The notes under the pieces are model-generated. The model was given only the letters and a program-made list of their open reading frames with translations, was not told the DNA's origin and ran no database searches. A stretch of DNA of 64,000 bases from NCBI RefSeq assembly GCF_011806455.1, contig NZ_JAATOT010000004.1, positions 1 through 64,000 on the forward strand, in the 5' to 3' direction. Positions within the stretch are counted from its first letter, which is position 1; every line of letters starts with the position of its first letter. The position numbers were made by a program, and so were the translations under genes. Origin of the DNA: Celeribacter sp. HF31. Its GTDB lineage: Bacteria > Pseudomonadota > Alphaproteobacteria > Rhodobacterales > Rhodobacteraceae. Shown piece after piece: positions 10,356-22,225 of this stretch.

Positions 10356-13300
10356 ATGAACCAGGAACTCACAACCAACCCGTTCAACCCGCTGGCGCAA
10401 CCGTCGACCTTTGATGAGATCAAGGTCTCTCTGGCGTCCCCGGAGCGTATCCTGTCGTGGTCCTACGGGGAGATCAAAAAGCCCGAGACCATCAACTACC
10501 GGACCTTCAAGCCGGAGCGTGACGGTCTGTTCTGTGCGCGGATTTTTGGCCCGATCAAAGACTACGAATGTCTCTGCGGCAAATATAAGCGCATGAAATA
10601 TCGCGGCGTTGTCTGCGAAAAATGCGGTGTTGAAGTCACCCTCCAGAAAGTGCGTCGCGAGCGCATGGGCCACATCGAACTGGCCGCTCCCGTCGCGCAC
10701 ATCTGGTTCCTGAAATCGCTCCCGAGCCGGATCGGCCTCATGCTCGACATGACGCTGCGCGATCTGGAACGTGTGCTCTATTTCGAGAACTACGTGGTGA
10801 TCGAACCGGGTCTGACGGACCTCTCCTACGGTCAGATGATGACCGAAGAAGAGTACATGGACGCGCAAGACCTCTACGGCATGGACGCTTTCGAGGCCGA
10901 CATCGGCGCCGAAGCGATCCGTAAGATGCTGTCGAACATCGACCTTGAATCCACCGCGGAACAGCTGCGCGAGGACCTCAAGGAAGCGACCGGCGAACTC
11001 AAGCCCAAAAAGATCATCAAGCGTCTGAAAATCGTGGAATCTTTCCTCGAATCCGGCAACCGCCCGGAGTGGATGATCCTGACCGTGATCCCCGTGATCC
11101 CGCCGGAACTTCGCCCGCTGGTGCCGCTCGACGGTGGCCGTTTTGCGACCTCCGATCTCAACGATCTCTACCGTCGCGTGATCAACCGGAACAACCGTCT
11201 GAAACGCCTGATCGAACTGCGTGCGCCGGACATCATCGTCCGCAACGAAAAGCGGATGCTGCAAGAATCCGTCGATGCGCTGTTCGACAACGGCCGTCGT
11301 GGCCGCGTCATCACCGGTGCGAACAAACGCCCGCTGAAGTCGCTCTCCGACATGCTGAAAGGCAAACAGGGTCGTTTCCGTCAGAACCTTTTGGGCAAAC
11401 GCGTCGACTTCTCCGGTCGTTCGGTCATCGTGACCGGCCCGGAACTGAAGCTGCACCAATGTGGTCTGCCGAAAAAGATGGCGCTCGAACTGTTCAAGCC
11501 GTTCATCTACTCGCGGCTTGAAGCCAAAGGTCTGTCTTCGACCGTGAAGCAAGCCAAGAAGCTGGTGGAAAAAGAACGTCCGGAAGTTTGGGACATCCTC
11601 GATGAGGTGATCCGCGAGCACCCGGTGTTCCTCAACCGCGCACCGACGCTGCACCGTCTCGGCATCCAGGCCTTCGAACCCACACTGATCGAAGGCAAAG
11701 CGATCCAGCTGCACCCGCTCGTCTGTTCGGCCTTTAACGCCGACTTCGACGGGGACCAGATGGCCGTTCACGTGCCGCTGTCTCTCGAAGCTCAGCTCGA
11801 AGCCCGCGTCCTGATGATGTCCACGAACAACGTGCTGTCGCCCGCCAACGGCGCGCCGATCATCGTGCCGTCGCAGGATATGATCTTGGGCCTCTACTAT
11901 ATCACCATGCAGCGTGATGGGATGAAGGGCGAAGGCATGGTCTTCTCCGACATCGAAGAGGTCGAATATGCGCTGACCGCTGGCGAAGTGCACCTGCACG
12001 CCAAGATCACCGCACGGATCAAGCAGATCGACGAGCATGGTCAGGAAGTCTGGGAACGTTATGAGACGACCCCGGGCCGTCTGCGCCTCGGCACCCTGCT
12101 GCCGTTGAACGCAAAAGCGCCGTTCGCTTTGGTGAACCAGCTTCTGCGGAAGAAAGACGTGCAGCGCGTCATCGACACCGTCTACCGTTACTGCGGTCAG
12201 AAAGAGTCGGTGATCTTCTGTGACCAGATCATGTCGCTCGGGTTCAAAGAAGCGTTCAAGGCCGGCATTTCGTTCGGTAAGGACGACATGGTGATCCCGG
12301 AGACCAAATGGCCGATCGTGGATGCAACCCGCGATCAGGTGAAAGACTTTGAACAACAGTACATGGACGGCCTGATCACTCAGGGCGAAAAGTACAACAA
12401 AGTCGTCGACGCCTGGGCCAAGTGTAACGACAAGGTCACCGAGGCGATGATGAACACCATCTCCGCGCCGAAACATGACGAGAATGGTGCCGAAATGGAA
12501 CCGAACTCGGTTTACATGATGGCCCACTCCGGGGCGCGTGGCTCCGTCACCCAGATGAAACAGCTGGGCGGCATGCGCGGCCTGATGGCGAAACCGTCGG
12601 GTGAGATTATCGAAACGCCGATTATCTCGAACTTTAAAGAAGGTCTGACCGTGCTCGAGTACTTCAACTCGACCCACGGTGCCCGTAAGGGTCTGTCGGA
12701 TACCGCTTTGAAAACCGCGAACTCCGGGTACCTGACCCGTCGTCTCGTCGACGTGGCACAGGACTGCATCGTGCGCGAAGTGGATTGCGGCACCGAGCGT
12801 GCCGTGACCGCCGAAGCGGCTGTCAACGACGGTGAGGTCGTGGCAACTCTGGCCGAGCGTATCCTTGGCCGTGTGTCCGCCGACGACGTACTGCGTCCGG
12901 GCACCGACGAGGTGCTGGTGTCCAAAAACGAGCTGATCGACGAGCGCAAAGCCGATGCGATCGAAGAGGCGGGTGTCGCTTCCATGCGCATCCGCAGCCC
13001 GCTGACCTGTGAGGCCGAAGAGGGCGTTTGTGCGGCCTGTTACGGTCGCGACCTCGCCCGCGGGACGCTGGTGAACCAAGGTGAGGCCGTCGGCATCATC
13101 GCGGCTCAGTCCATCGGTGAACCGGGCACGCAGCTGACGATGCGGACCTTCCACATCGGCGGCGTGGCTCAGGGTGGTCAGCAGTCCTTCCAGGAAGCCA
13201 ACCAGGAAGGCAAGATCGTCTTCCGCGAGTCCAACCTGTTGGAAAACAAACATGGCGAGAAAATCGTCATGGGTCGGAACATGCAGCTCGCCATCGTGGA

Positions 13301-14603
13301 CGAGAACGGCGTGGAACGGGCCTCCTACAAGCTGGGCTACGGCACCAAGGTGTTCGCGGAAGAGGGCAAGACCGTGTCCCGCGGCGAGAAACTCTTTGAG
13401 TGGGACCCGTACACGTTGCCGATCATCGCGGAGAAATCCGGTAAAGCGAAATTCGTCGACCTCATCACGGGCCTGTCCGTGCGTGACGAGACCGATGACG
13501 CAACCGGCATGACGCAGAAAATCGTGACCGACTGGCGCTCCGTGCCGCGTGGTGGCGATCTGAAGCCGGAGATCCTGGTCCTCGGCGAAGATGGCGAACC
13601 GATGCGCAACGAAGCGGGCAACCCGGTGACCTACCTGATGTCTGTCGACGCCATTCTCTCCATCGAGGACGGTCAGGACATCCAGGCCGGTGACGTGGTT
13701 GCGCGTATCCCGCGTGAAGGTGCGAAGACCAAGGACATCACCGGGGGTCTGCCGCGTGTGGCCGAACTGTTCGAAGCCCGTCGCCCGAAAGATCACGCGA
13801 TCATCGCCGAGATTGATGGTTACGTGCGCTTTGGCAAGGACTACAAGAACAAGCGTCGCATCTCGATCGAACCGTCGGACGAGACCAAGGAAACCGTCGA
13901 ATACATGGTGCCGAAAGGCAAGCACATCCCTGTGGCTGAAGGCGACTTCATCCAGAAGGGTGAGTACATCATGGACGGCAACCCGGCCCCGCACGACATT
14001 CTCGCCATCATGGGTGTCGAGGCTCTGGCCAACTACATGATCGACGAAGTGCAGGACGTCTATCGCCTGCAAGGTGTGAAGATCAACGATAAGCACATCG
14101 AAGTCATCGTGCGCCAGATGCTGCAGAAGTGGGAAATCTCTGACTCCGGGGACACCACTTTGCTCAAAGGCGAAGCGGTCGATAAGGTCGAGTTCGACGA
14201 AGCCAACGCGAAAGCGGAAAGCAAAGGCGGGCGTGCCGCGAAAGGTCAACCGATCCTCTTGGGGATCACCAAGGCCTCGCTGCAAACGCGGTCGTTCATC
14301 TCTGCGGCCTCCTTCCAGGAGACCACGCGCGTGCTCACCGAAGCGTCTGTCCAAGGCAAGCGCGACAAGCTGGTGGGTCTCAAAGAGAACATCATCGTCG
14401 GTCGCCTGATCCCGGCCGGTACGGGTGGCGCGACACAACGCGTCCGCCGCATCGCCGCCGAACGCGACAACGTGGTGATCGAAGAGGCCCGTGCAGAGGC
14501 CGAAGCCGCCGCCCAACTCGCCGCTCCGGTGATGGATGCGGACACGGGCTTTGGCGACGACACGCTGGTCGTGGACACGCCGGAAGGTTCCTCTGACGAC
14601 TAA
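10356..14603 (+). CDS. rpoC: DNA-directed RNA polymerase subunit beta'
   Basis: A 1415-residue polypeptide. The N-terminal zinc-binding cysteines lie in CLCGKYK and VCEKCGVE (about residues 70-90). The active-site Mg-binding loop is [12 protein letters not shown] (about 463-474). The second zinc site uses Cys residues around [13 protein letters not shown]. The trigger-loop region [16 protein letters not shown] is intact. It is the partner of rpoB in the same operon and ends at a strong terminator. Confidence 0.99.
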   Translation: MNQELTTNPFNPLAQPSTFDEIKVSLASPERILSWSYGEIKKPETINYRTFKPERDGLFCARIFGPIKDYECLCGKYKRMKYRGVVCEKCGVEVTLQKVRRERMGHIELAAPVAHIWFLKSLPSRIGLMLDMTLRDLERVLYFENYVVIEPGLTDLSYGQMMTEEEYMDAQDLYGMDAFEADIGAEAIRKMLSNIDLESTAEQLREDLKEATGELKPKKIIKRLKIVESFLESGNRPEWMILTVIPVIPPELRPLVPLDGGRFATSDLNDLYRRVINRNNRLKRLIELRAPDIIVRNEKRMLQESVDALFDNGRRGRVITGANKRPLKSLSDMLKGKQGRFRQNLLGKRVDFSGRSVIVTGPELKLHQCGLPKKMALELFKPFIYSRLEAKGLSSTVKQAKKLVEKERPEVWDILDEVIREHPVFLNRAPTLHRLGIQAFEPTLIEGKAIQLHPLVCSAFNADFDGDQMAVHVPLSLEAQLEARVLMMSTNNVLSPANGAPIIVPSQDMILGLYYITMQRDGMKGEGMVFSDIEEVEYALTAGEVHLHAKITARIKQIDEHGQEVWERYETTPGRLRLGTLLPLNAKAPFALVNQLLRKKDVQRVIDTVYRYCGQKESVIFCDQIMSLGFKEAFKAGISFGKDDMVIPETKWPIVDATRDQVKDFEQQYMDGLITQGEKYNKVVDAWAKCNDKVTEAMMNTISAPKHDENGAEMEPNSVYMMAHSGARGSVTQMKQLGGMRGLMAKPSGEIIETPIISNFKEGLTVLEYFNSTHGARKGLSDTALKTANSGYLTRRLVDVAQDCIVREVDCGTERAVTAEAAVNDGEVVATLAERILGRVSADDVLRPGTDEVLVSKNELIDERKADAIEEAGVASMRIRSPLTCEAEEGVCAACYGRDLARGTLVNQGEAVGIIAAQSIGEPGTQLTMRTFHIGGVAQGGQQSFQEANQEGKIVFRESNLLENKHGEKIVMGRNMQLAIVDENGVERASYKLGYGTKVFAEEGKTVSRGEKLFEWDPYTLPIIAEKSGKAKFVDLITGLSVRDETDDATGMTQKIVTDWRSVPRGGDLKPEILVLGEDGEPMRNEAGNPVTYLMSVDAILSIEDGQDIQAGDVVARIPREGAKTKDITGGLPRVAELFEARRPKDHAIIAEIDGYVRFGKDYKNKRRISIEPSDETKETVEYMVPKGKHIPVAEGDFIQKGEYIMDGNPAPHDILAIMGVEALANYMIDEVQDVYRLQGVKINDKHIEVIVRQMLQKWEISDSGDTTLLKGEAVDKVEFDEANAKAESKGGRAAKGQPILLGITKASLQTRSFISAASFQETTRVLTEASVQGKRDKLVGLKENIIVGRLIPAGTGGATQRVRRIAAERDNVVIEEARAEAEAAAQLAAPVMDADTGFGDDTLVVDTPEGSSDD

Positions 14604-14624
14604 GTCGATCTGATATGAAACTAA

Positions 14625-14655
14625 AAAAGGCCCTGCGGAAACGCGGGGCCTTTTG
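14625..14655 (+). terminator. Intrinsic terminator of rpoBC
   Basis: A 13-bp stem (14625-14637 with 14642-14654) with a GAAA tetraloop runs into a short T tract. Confidence 0.9.
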
Positions 14656-14728
14656 GTTTGCGTCAGGTCATGTGAGGCAAGACTTTGGATGGGCTATGAT
14701 GGCTCATGGGGTTGCGAAGGTATGTGAA

Positions 14729-15235
14729 ATGGCTGTCCCGACCGACAAAGCGGAATTGTTGACCGCGATTGAGACGACGTTTGATAAATTGATGGTAGAC
14801 CTCGCGCGGGTGCCGGAGGAGCGCGCTTTCGAACCCTCCATGGAGGGACATGTCGCGGGCACACAGATGAGCCCAGCCGATCTCGCGGCCTATCTGATCG
14901 GATGGAATGAGCTGGTTTTGAAATGGCTGGATCTGGATGACAATGCGCAAACCGTGACGTTCCCGGAGATCGGATTCAAATGGAACCAGCTTGGAGCATT
15001 GGCGCAGAAATTTTACGCGGATTGTGCGGGGCTTGCGTGGGCGGAACGACTGGCACGTCTGACAACGGTCAAACAGCAACTGAGCAGAACTATCTCGCAA
15101 CGCACGGATGCCGAGCTTTACGGCGCCGCGTGGCACGGCAAATGGACCAAGGGCAGAATGATCCAATTTAATAGTTCATCACCTTATACCAATGCGCGAG
15201 GGCGTATCCGAAAGTGGCTTAAGACGCAGGGTTGA
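14729..15235 (+). CDS. ClbS/DfsB-family four-helix-bundle protein
   Basis: A 168-residue protein with the conserved pattern of the ClbS/DfsB/IRC4 family: an N-terminal DKAELLTAIETTFDKL helix, SPADLAAYLIGWNELVLKWL, and a FKWNQLGALAQKFY stretch. ClbS itself protects colibactin producers by hydrolysing the toxin, but most family members have no known substrate and there is no toxin cluster nearby. ATG 14729 is preferred over the in-frame start at 14615 because that extension would cover the rpoC terminator. The 3' end overlaps the convergent glycosyltransferase by 17 bases. Confidence 0.8.
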   Translation: MAVPTDKAELLTAIETTFDKLMVDLARVPEERAFEPSMEGHVAGTQMSPADLAAYLIGWNELVLKWLDLDDNAQTVTFPEIGFKWNQLGALAQKFYADCAGLAWAERLARLTTVKQQLSRTISQRTDAELYGAAWHGKWTKGRMIQFNSSSPYTNARGRIRKWLKTQG

Positions 15236-16232
15236 CCGTGCGCGCCGCCACCTCATTCCGATGATGTTGCCACCGAGGATCGTCCTCGGCCACAAACCCA
15301 TGCACTTCCGCCAACCGTTCAATATAATCCATACAGCACAGATGATGCAGGCGCATGACGTCGGGCAGGGCAGTCAGCTCCGCGTAGACCGCATCGAAGC
15401 GATCCGCATATTTCAGCGCACCTTCATCCAGTTCCTCGTTGCGGTTCTTGCCTTTGAAGAACGTCTCCGTGTAGCGGTCCTTGTTGGCCGCAGAGGAAAG
15501 CGTGCCCATTTTGAGCGCAAAGCTTTCAAAGGTCCGCGATGCGTAGTGGTTGAGCTGGGCATATTCATGGGTGATCCAGCGGGGCTGGGTCATTTTGACG
15601 GAGCTGTCTTTGGGGTGAAAACGGCGCAAAGTGGCACCATCGCAGCGTTTCATCACATTGGGCGGTGTCCCCCATTCCCCGTGCCCGCGCCAGCCTTTTG
15701 GGGAATGCACGCCAAAGCGCCAGAAATGATTGGGCCAACGGATCAGGGTTTTGAAAAAGACGTTGCCCTTGTGTCGCCTGAGAGAAGCGCGGGTAAAACG
15801 GCGATGGGTGAGCGTATCTTCCCAAGAGCCATAGCCGCCGTCCCCAAAACAGCGCCAATGCACGGCGATGGCATGGACCTGTTTGATCGGGAAGGCGTCA
15901 AAGAGGTCTTGCAGCCGACCTTCGCCTTTGTGGATCACGAGAAACTCGTCGACATCGATGTTGAACACCCACTCCGCCGCGCGGATACGCGGGTGTTCGG
16001 CCATGAGTTTCAGAGAGGTGCGTTTGACGGGAAGGTCGGGGTTCGGAGTGTAAGAGACGGCGGTCAAGACACCTGCGGCATCGAGGGCCTCGAGCAACTC
16101 AGGGGAATGATCGGTGCAGTCGTTGTAGAAGACCACAAGATGATCGAAGCCAAGCATGCGATACCAGGCGACCCATTCCAAAATGAACGGCCCTTCATTG
16201 CGCATGGTGGTGGTGACGAGACGTTCTTTCAC
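15219..16232 (-). CDS. Glycosyltransferase family 2-like protein
   Basis: A 337-residue cytosolic protein. The N-terminus KERLVTTTMRNEGPFILEWVAWYRMLGFDHLVVFYND is typical of the PF13704-type glycosyltransferases, and FNIDVDEFLVI supplies the DxD metal/nucleotide-sugar motif at about residue 92-94. No membrane helix is evident. The acceptor is unknown; relatives in roseobacters often sit near polysaccharide genes, but none are visible here. It is divergently transcribed from the permease at 16369 and convergent with the ClbS-like gene. Confidence 0.82.
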   Translation of the reverse strand: MKERLVTTTMRNEGPFILEWVAWYRMLGFDHLVVFYNDCTDHSPELLEALDAAGVLTAVSYTPNPDLPVKRTSLKLMAEHPRIRAAEWVFNIDVDEFLVIHKGEGRLQDLFDAFPIKQVHAIAVHWRCFGDGGYGSWEDTLTHRRFTRASLRRHKGNVFFKTLIRWPNHFWRFGVHSPKGWRGHGEWGTPPNVMKRCDGATLRRFHPKDSSVKMTQPRWITHEYAQLNHYASRTFESFALKMGTLSSAANKDRYTETFFKGKNRNEELDEGALKYADRFDAVYAELTALPDVMRLHHLCCMDYIERLAEVHGFVAEDDPRWQHHRNEVAARTVNPAS

Positions 16233-16368
16233 TCTATGCCTTCACACTCTGGACCCTTGAACCAACATGACTGTCACTATGCATGCTGGCTGTTTCTGGG
16301 CAAGTCCGACGCAAGCCCCCTTCACGCCACACAAAAGCAATGGTAGCGGAGAAGGGAAAGGGGCCCGC

Positions 16369-17277
16369 ATGCTCAATCTCTTGTCGAAATTGCCGGACAA
16401 CACGCGCGGGGCGGTGATCATGTCGCTCTCGATGGCGGCTTTTACCACCAACGACAGTTTTATGAAGGGCGCTTTGGCGGAGGTGCCTTTGTTTCAGGCG
16501 CTGTTCCTGCGGGCCACGTTGAACTTCGTGATGCTCTTTGCCGTGCTCGCGCCGATCATCGGCCCGGTACGGTTCGATCTGTCGCGTCAGGATTGGACGC
16601 TGGTCGTCATCCGCTCAATGGCCGAGGTGGGGGCCGCGATGTGTTTCCTGACGGCGGTCAGCCATATGCCCCTGGCCAATGCCACAGCGATCATGCAGAC
16701 CATGCCCTTGTCGATCACCATCGCCGGATGGATGCTGTTCCGCGATCCCTTGGGGTGGCGCCGTATGGTGGCGATTGTGGTGGGCTTCGCAGGTGTGTTG
16801 CTGATCGTGCAGCCGGGCACCGATGGGTTCAGCGGCTATGCGCTCTTTGCCGTTCTGGCGATGCTCTGCGTCACGCTCCGGGACATCATCGTGCGCAAGA
16901 TGCATCATAGCGTGCCCAATTCGACCGTCACCTTCGGGGCGATCACGGCCGTCTGGATTTGCACAGGACTCCTGTCGATCGGTCAGGGCTGGGCGCCGGT
17001 GGACATCGAGGCCAGGGCGCAGATTTTCGGCTCGGCCGCCTGTCTGATCGTGGGCTATGTCACCTCGGTGGCCGTGATGCGGGTGGGGGAGATGTCCTTT
17101 GTGTCGCCATTCCGCTATACGGCTCTGGTCTGGGCTTTGCTGATCGGGCTTTTTGCCTTTGGCGAATGGCCGAATGGCTTGGCTTTTGCCGGCGCTGCGA
17201 TTATTGCGGGCACAGGGATTTACACCGTCCTGCGTGAGGCACGTCTGCGGCGGCAAGGGACTTCGACGCGCGCATAA
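16369..17277 (+). CDS. EamA/DMT-superfamily permease
   Basis: A 302-residue membrane protein with about ten hydrophobic helices in two repeated EamA domains (about 10-140 and 155-290). It contains the typical first-helix region ending NDSFMKG and the ATAIMQTMPLSITIAGW helix of repeat one. Members export metabolites or take up small solutes across the inner membrane; the substrate is unknown. ATG 16369 has a GAAGGGAAAGG site just upstream; the in-frame extension to 16267 is rejected. Confidence 0.85.
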   Translation: MLNLLSKLPDNTRGAVIMSLSMAAFTTNDSFMKGALAEVPLFQALFLRATLNFVMLFAVLAPIIGPVRFDLSRQDWTLVVIRSMAEVGAAMCFLTAVSHMPLANATAIMQTMPLSITIAGWMLFRDPLGWRRMVAIVVGFAGVLLIVQPGTDGFSGYALFAVLAMLCVTLRDIIVRKMHHSVPNSTVTFGAITAVWICTGLLSIGQGWAPVDIEARAQIFGSAACLIVGYVTSVAVMRVGEMSFVSPFRYTALVWALLIGLFAFGEWPNGLAFAGAAIIAGTGIYTVLREARLRRQGTSTRA

Positions 17278-17583
17278 AGACGCATCGGGCCACAATCCCG
17301 GCGCGAGTGTTGACAAGGCCTCCGACTCTCCATATACGGCGAGCCATCCGGCACTAGGGGGACGTCCCCGCCCGCCGACTTCTAAATCGTAGTGATCAAG
17401 ATCAGGGCAATTTAAGGCGCACTGATCCTCTGGGAACTCACCGCGTCGTTCACCTCGGAATGGGAACGATTGCGGGTTTTCGTGCTATTTGGACGCAAGT
17501 GGCACATCGAACATCGTAATCGCCCCGGAACGGCCATTTTGGTCATGCCGAGGTTCACAAAAATCTAGGAACGGGATACCCCT
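17278..17583 (+). other. 306-base intergenic region: rpsL promoter and leader
   Basis: It contains the promoter at 17310-17338 and then about 245 bases of leader before rpsL, with inverted segments (for example GATCAAGATCAGGG and CTGATCC near 17395-17430) but no open frame I can support. Confidence 0.6.
17310..17338 (+). promoter_or_regulatory. Promoter of the str operon
   Basis: Consensus TTGACA (17310-17315), a 17-base spacer starting AGGCC, and TATACG (17333-17338). It is the best sigma-70 match in the window. Confidence 0.8.
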
Positions 17584-17955
17584 ATGCCAACGATTCAACA
17601 GCTGATCCGCAAACCGCGTCAGCCCAAACGTAAGGTTTCCAAGTCGCAGCACTTGGAGCAATGCCCCCAGAAGCGTGGCGTCTGCACGCGCGTCTACACC
17701 ACCACCCCGAAAAAACCGAACTCCGCTATGCGGAAAGTTGCGAAGGTACGCCTGACCAACGGTTTCGAGGTCATTTCTTACATCCCCGGCGAGAGCCACA
17801 ACCTTCAGGAACACTCCGTGGTTCTGATCCGTGGCGGCCGTGTGAAAGACCTTCCGGGTGTCCGTTACCACATCCTTCGTGGTGTTCTGGATACCCAGGG
17901 CGTCAAAGACCGTAAACAGCGTCGTTCGAAATACGGCGCTAAGCGTCCTAAATAA
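17584..17955 (+). CDS. rpsL: 30S ribosomal protein S12
   Basis: A 123-residue decoding-centre protein. The streptomycin-determining lysines are wild type in [12 protein letters not shown] and in [12 protein letters not shown], and the Asp that is methylthiolated in E. coli is present in the second motif. It is first gene of the str operon (rpsL-rpsG-fusA-tuf), 12 bases before rpsG. Confidence 0.98.
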   Translation: MPTIQQLIRKPRQPKRKVSKSQHLEQCPQKRGVCTRVYTTTPKKPNSAMRKVAKVRLTNGFEVISYIPGESHNLQEHSVVLIRGGRVKDLPGVRYHILRGVLDTQGVKDRKQRRSKYGAKRPK

Positions 17956-18438
<483 letters not shown>

Positions 18439-18468
18439 CTCAACTCAGGCCTTTAGGACCGAACACCA

Positions 18469-20586
18469 ATGGCACGCGATTATCCCCTCGACCGGTACCG
18501 TAACTTCGGTATCATGGCGCACATCGACGCAGGTAAAACCACCTGTTCCGAGCGCATCCTCTTCTACACCGGCAAGTCCCACAACATTGGTGAGGTGCAC
18601 GACGGTGCAGCCACCATGGACTGGATGGAGCAGGAGCAGGAACGTGGTATCACCATCACTTCCGCTGCGACGACCACCTTCTGGGAGCGTACGGAAGACG
18701 GCGAGACCGCCGACACGCCGAAGCACCGGATGAACATCATCGACACCCCCGGCCACGTTGACTTCACCATCGAAGTCGAACGTTCTTTGGCCGTGCTTGA
18801 CGGTGCCGTTGCCGTTCTCGACGCCAACGCTGGCGTTGAACCGCAAACCGAAACCGTGTGGCGTCAGGCTGACCGCTACAAGGTTCCGCGGATCGTGTTC
18901 GTCAACAAGATGGACAAGATCGGTGCAGACTTCTTCAACTGCGTTCGCATGATCGAAGACCGCACCGGTGCGCGTGCTGTTCCCGTCGGTATTCCGATCG
19001 GTGCAGAAAACGAACTTGAAGGCCTGATTGACCTCGTCACCATGGAAGAGTGGCTGTGGCAGGGCGAAGATCTGGGTGCATCCTGGATCAAAGCTCCGAT
19101 CCGCGACTCGCTCAAAGACATGGCCGACGAATGGCGTGGTAAGATGATCGAAGCCGCCGTCGAAGAAGACGACGATGCGATGATGGCTTACCTCGAAGGC
19201 GAAGAGCCCGACGTTCCGACCCTGCGCAAGCTGATCCGTAAGGGCACCCTGGCCCTGCACTTCGTGCCGGTTCTGGGCGGTTCTGCGTTCAAAAACAAAG
19301 GTGTTCAGCCGCTGTTGAACGCTGTGATCGACTACCTGCCGAGCCCGCTCGACGTTGTCGATTACATGGGCTTTAAACCGGGCGACGAAGAAGAAACCCG
19401 GAACATCCCGCGTCGTGCTGACGACGAGATGGCTTTCTCCGGCCTGGCGTTCAAAATCATGAACGACCCCTTCGTGGGCACCCTGACCTTCACCCGGATC
19501 TACTCCGGCGTGATGAACAAGGGCGACACCCTGCTGAACTCCACCAAAGGTAAGAAAGAGCGCGTCGGTCGTATGATGATGATGCACTCCAACAACCGTG
19601 AGGAGATCGAAGAAGCGTTCGCAGGCGACATCATCGCTCTGGCGGGTCTGAAAGACACCACCACGGGTGACACGCTTTGCGATCCGAAGGACCCGGTGGT
19701 TCTCGAAACGATGACTTTCCCCGATCCGGTGATCGAGATTGCTGTCGAGCCGAAAACCAAAGGCGACCAGGAGAAAATGTCCGCAGGTCTGGCACGTCTT
19801 GCTGCCGAAGACCCGTCCTTCCGCGTCGAAACCGACCTCGAGTCCGGTCAGACCATCATGAAGGGCATGGGCGAACTTCACCTCGACATCCTCGTCGACC
19901 GTCTGCGTCGTGAGTTCAAGGTCGAAGCCAACATCGGTGCACCGCAGGTGGCCTATCGTGAGACCATCTCTCACGAGGTCGAGCACTCTTACACCCACAA
20001 GAAACAGTCGGGTGGTTCGGGTCAGTTCGGTGAGGTCAAACTCATCATCACCCCGACAGAGCCGGGCGAAGGGTTCTCCTTCGAGTCCAAGATCGTTGGC
20101 GGTGCGGTTCCGAAGGAATACATCCCCGGCGTCGAAAAAGGCATCAAATCTGTGATGGACTCCGGTCCGCTCGCAGGCTTCCCGGTGATCGACTTCAAAG
20201 TGGCTCTCATCGACGGTAAGTTCCACGACGTGGACTCCTCCGTTCTCGCCTTCGAAATCGCATCCCGTATGTGTATGCGTGAAGGGATGAAGAAAGCTGG
20301 CGCGAAGCTGCTTGAACCGATCATGAAAGTCGAAGTGATCACCCCGGAAGAATACACCGGCGGTATCATCGGCGATCTCACCTCCCGTCGTGGTCAGGTG
20401 CAGGGTCAAGACACCCGCGGCAACGCCATTGCGATCGACGCCTTCGTGCCGCTCGCGAACATGTTCGGCTACATCAACACCCTGCGTTCCATGTCTTCGG
20501 GCCGCGCGCAGTTCTCGATGCAGTTCGACCATTACGAAGCTGTGCCTTCGAACATCTCGGAAGAAATTCAGGCCAAATACGCGTAA
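18469..20586 (+). CDS. fusA: Elongation factor G
   Basis: A 705-residue translocase GTPase of the cytosol. G1 is AHIDAGKTT (residues about 17-25), G2 [11 protein letters not shown]3 DTPGHVD and G4 [10 protein letters not shown]. Domains II-V follow in normal order, with the domain IV start near [18 protein letters not shown] and the C-terminus [10 protein letters not shown]. It drives ribosomal translocation and, with RRF, recycling. It is in the str operon between rpsG and tuf. Confidence 0.98.
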   Translation: MARDYPLDRYRNFGIMAHIDAGKTTCSERILFYTGKSHNIGEVHDGAATMDWMEQEQERGITITSAATTTFWERTEDGETADTPKHRMNIIDTPGHVDFTIEVERSLAVLDGAVAVLDANAGVEPQTETVWRQADRYKVPRIVFVNKMDKIGADFFNCVRMIEDRTGARAVPVGIPIGAENELEGLIDLVTMEEWLWQGEDLGASWIKAPIRDSLKDMADEWRGKMIEAAVEEDDDAMMAYLEGEEPDVPTLRKLIRKGTLALHFVPVLGGSAFKNKGVQPLLNAVIDYLPSPLDVVDYMGFKPGDEEETRNIPRRADDEMAFSGLAFKIMNDPFVGTLTFTRIYSGVMNKGDTLLNSTKGKKERVGRMMMMHSNNREEIEEAFAGDIIALAGLKDTTTGDTLCDPKDPVVLETMTFPDPVIEIAVEPKTKGDQEKMSAGLARLAAEDPSFRVETDLESGQTIMKGMGELHLDILVDRLRREFKVEANIGAPQVAYRETISHEVEHSYTHKKQSGGSGQFGEVKLIITPTEPGEGFSFESKIVGGAVPKEYIPGVEKGIKSVMDSGPLAGFPVIDFKVALIDGKFHDVDSSVLAFEIASRMCMREGMKKAGAKLLEPIMKVEVITPEEYTGGIIGDLTSRRGQVQGQDTRGNAIAIDAFVPLANMFGYINTLRSMSSGRAQFSMQFDHYEAVPSNISEEIQAKYA

Positions 20587-20657
20587 GCGTGGCCAGAACC
20601 CCAACATCGGGGATCAGGGCAATCTGATCCCCAAACTGAATGACATAGGAGGCCATT

Positions 20658-21833
20658 ATGGCTAAGGAAAAGTTTGAGCGTTCGAAACCGCACGTGAACA
20701 TCGGCACGATCGGCCACGTTGACCACGGTAAAACCACCCTGACGGCAGCGATCACCAAATATTTTGGTGACTTCAAAGCCTACGACCAGATCGACGGCGC
20801 ACCGGAAGAGAAAGCCCGCGGCATCACGATCTCGACCGCCCACGTCGAGTACGAGACCGAGAACCGCCACTACGCGCACGTCGACTGCCCCGGCCACGCC
20901 GACTACGTGAAGAACATGATCACCGGTGCGGCCCAGATGGACGGCGGTATCCTGGTTGTGAACGCCGCTGACGGCCCGATGCCGCAGACCCGCGAGCACA
21001 TCCTGCTTGCCCGTCAGGTTGGCGTGCCGGCTCTGGTCGTGTTCCTGAACAAAGTTGACCAGGTTGACGACGAAGAGCTTCTGGAGCTCGTCGAAATGGA
21101 AGTCCGCGAACTTTTGTCCGAATACGACTTCCCGGGCGACGATATCCCGATCATCGCAGGCTCCGCTCTGGCCGCGATGGAAGGCCGCGATCCGGAAATC
21201 GGCGAAAACAAGATCAAAGAACTGATGGAAGCTGTCGACGCGTACATCCCGGAACCCGAGCGTGCGATCGACCAGCCGTTCCTGATGCCGATCGAAGACG
21301 TGTTCTCGATCTCTGGCCGCGGCACCGTTGTGACCGGTCGTGTGGAACGTGGCGTGATCAACGTGGGCGACGAGATCGAAATCGTTGGCATCACCGACAC
21401 CAAGAAAACCACCTGTACCGGTGTTGAAATGTTCCGCAAACTGCTTGACCGCGGTGAAGCTGGCGACAACATCGGCGCGCTTTTGCGTGGTGTGGACCGT
21501 GACGGCGTTGAGCGTGGTCAGGTTCTGTGTAAGCCGGGTTCTGTGACCCCGCACACCAAATTCGAATCCGAGGTCTACATTCTGACCAAGGAAGAAGGTG
21601 GCCGTCACACCCCGTTCTTCGCGAACTACCGCCCGCAGTTCTACTTCCGTACGACGGACGTGACCGGCACCGTTGAACTGCCGTCCGGCACCGAGATGGT
21701 GATGCCTGGCGACAACCTGAAGTTCACGGTTGAGCTGATCGCACCGATCGCGATGGAAGAAGGCCTCCGCTTCGCGATCCGCGAAGGCGGCCGGACTGTT
21801 GGTTCGGGCGTTGTGTCCAAGATCCTCGCGTAA
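20658..21833 (+). CDS. tuf: Elongation factor Tu (complete copy)
   Basis: A 391-residue GTPase. Motifs: [15 protein letters not shown] (G1), [14 protein letters not shown] (G2), [12 protein letters not shown] (G3), NKVDQVDD (G4). Domains 2 and 3 are full length. It follows fusA after 71 bases with an AGGAGG site. The C-terminal 27 residues match the tuf fragment at 1-84, as expected for genes kept alike by gene conversion. Its own terminator lies at 21858-21890; a separate tuf 3' relic begins about 90 bases beyond the stop. Confidence 0.99.
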   Translation: MAKEKFERSKPHVNIGTIGHVDHGKTTLTAAITKYFGDFKAYDQIDGAPEEKARGITISTAHVEYETENRHYAHVDCPGHADYVKNMITGAAQMDGGILVVNAADGPMPQTREHILLARQVGVPALVVFLNKVDQVDDEELLELVEMEVRELLSEYDFPGDDIPIIAGSALAAMEGRDPEIGENKIKELMEAVDAYIPEPERAIDQPFLMPIEDVFSISGRGTVVTGRVERGVINVGDEIEIVGITDTKKTTCTGVEMFRKLLDRGEAGDNIGALLRGVDRDGVERGQVLCKPGSVTPHTKFESEVYILTKEEGGRHTPFFANYRPQFYFRTTDVTGTVELPSGTEMVMPGDNLKFTVELIAPIAMEEGLRFAIREGGRTVGSGVVSKILA

Positions 21834-21857
21834 TTAGCTTCGCTAATGATCAAAACG

Positions 21858-21890
21858 AAAGAGGCACCTTCGGGTGCCTCTTTTGCTTTT
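21858..21890 (+). terminator. Intrinsic terminator of the str operon
   Basis: An 11-bp stem (21858-21868 with 21873-21883) with a TTCG loop is followed by a T-rich tract. Confidence 0.92.
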
Positions 21891-21923
21891 GAAGGCGAGG
21901 ATTTGGGGACGCACCAACAAACA

Positions 21924-22140
21924 TGTGTCCAAGATCCTCGCTTAATCGGGTCGAGTTTCTGTAAGAAACTCTGACCGGTGGGTGGCAGTCGTTTTTGTCT
22001 TCAAAAACGATGAGAACCCACTCCGGTGAAGTTTAAGAATGAGAAAGGGCGCTCTTCGGAGCGCCCTTTTTTGTTCGAATGCGAACCACGTTGAGGAAGC
22101 TGTATGTGGGGGCGAGCGTCGGGTGGCAGTTAGCTTTGGC
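21924..22140 (+). repeat. Relic of a tuf 3' end plus duplicated tuf 3' UTR (copy of 63-279)
   Basis: Bases 21924-21945 repeat the last 21 coding and stop bases of tuf with two differences, both silent. Bases 21946-22080 are identical to 85-219, including both hairpins and the terminator (22044-22072). From 22081 to about 22138 the match continues in register at roughly 75-80 percent and then ends. The offset to the first copy is constant at 21861 bases. Confidence 0.92.
21978..22027 (+). ncRNA. GGCAGT/ATGAGA internal-loop hairpin in the duplicated UTR
   Basis: An exact copy of the hairpin at 113-166, by duplication. The second hairpin of the first locus (259-301) is not conserved here: its 5' half (GGTGGCAGT near 22122) remains but the ATGAGA half is lost. 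Confidence 0.55.
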
Positions 22141-22225
22141 GGCTCTCACCAGATTTCGGTGCATTTCAACACCTGCGCCATGTCCCGCACCGCTGTTCCT
22201 GCGCGCGCGCCGGTCAAGGCGCGGT

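Larger units (their letters stand above)
21834..22225 (+). other. 392-base intergenic region after tuf: terminator, tuf relic, duplicated 3' UTR, degenerate tail
   Basis: From left to right it holds the tuf terminator, about 30 bases of unrelated sequence, the tuf 3' relic (21924-21945), an exact copy of the first tuf's 3' UTR and terminator (to 22080), about 60 bases of diverged similarity to 220-280, and unexplained sequence up to the betI stop. Confidence 0.8.
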
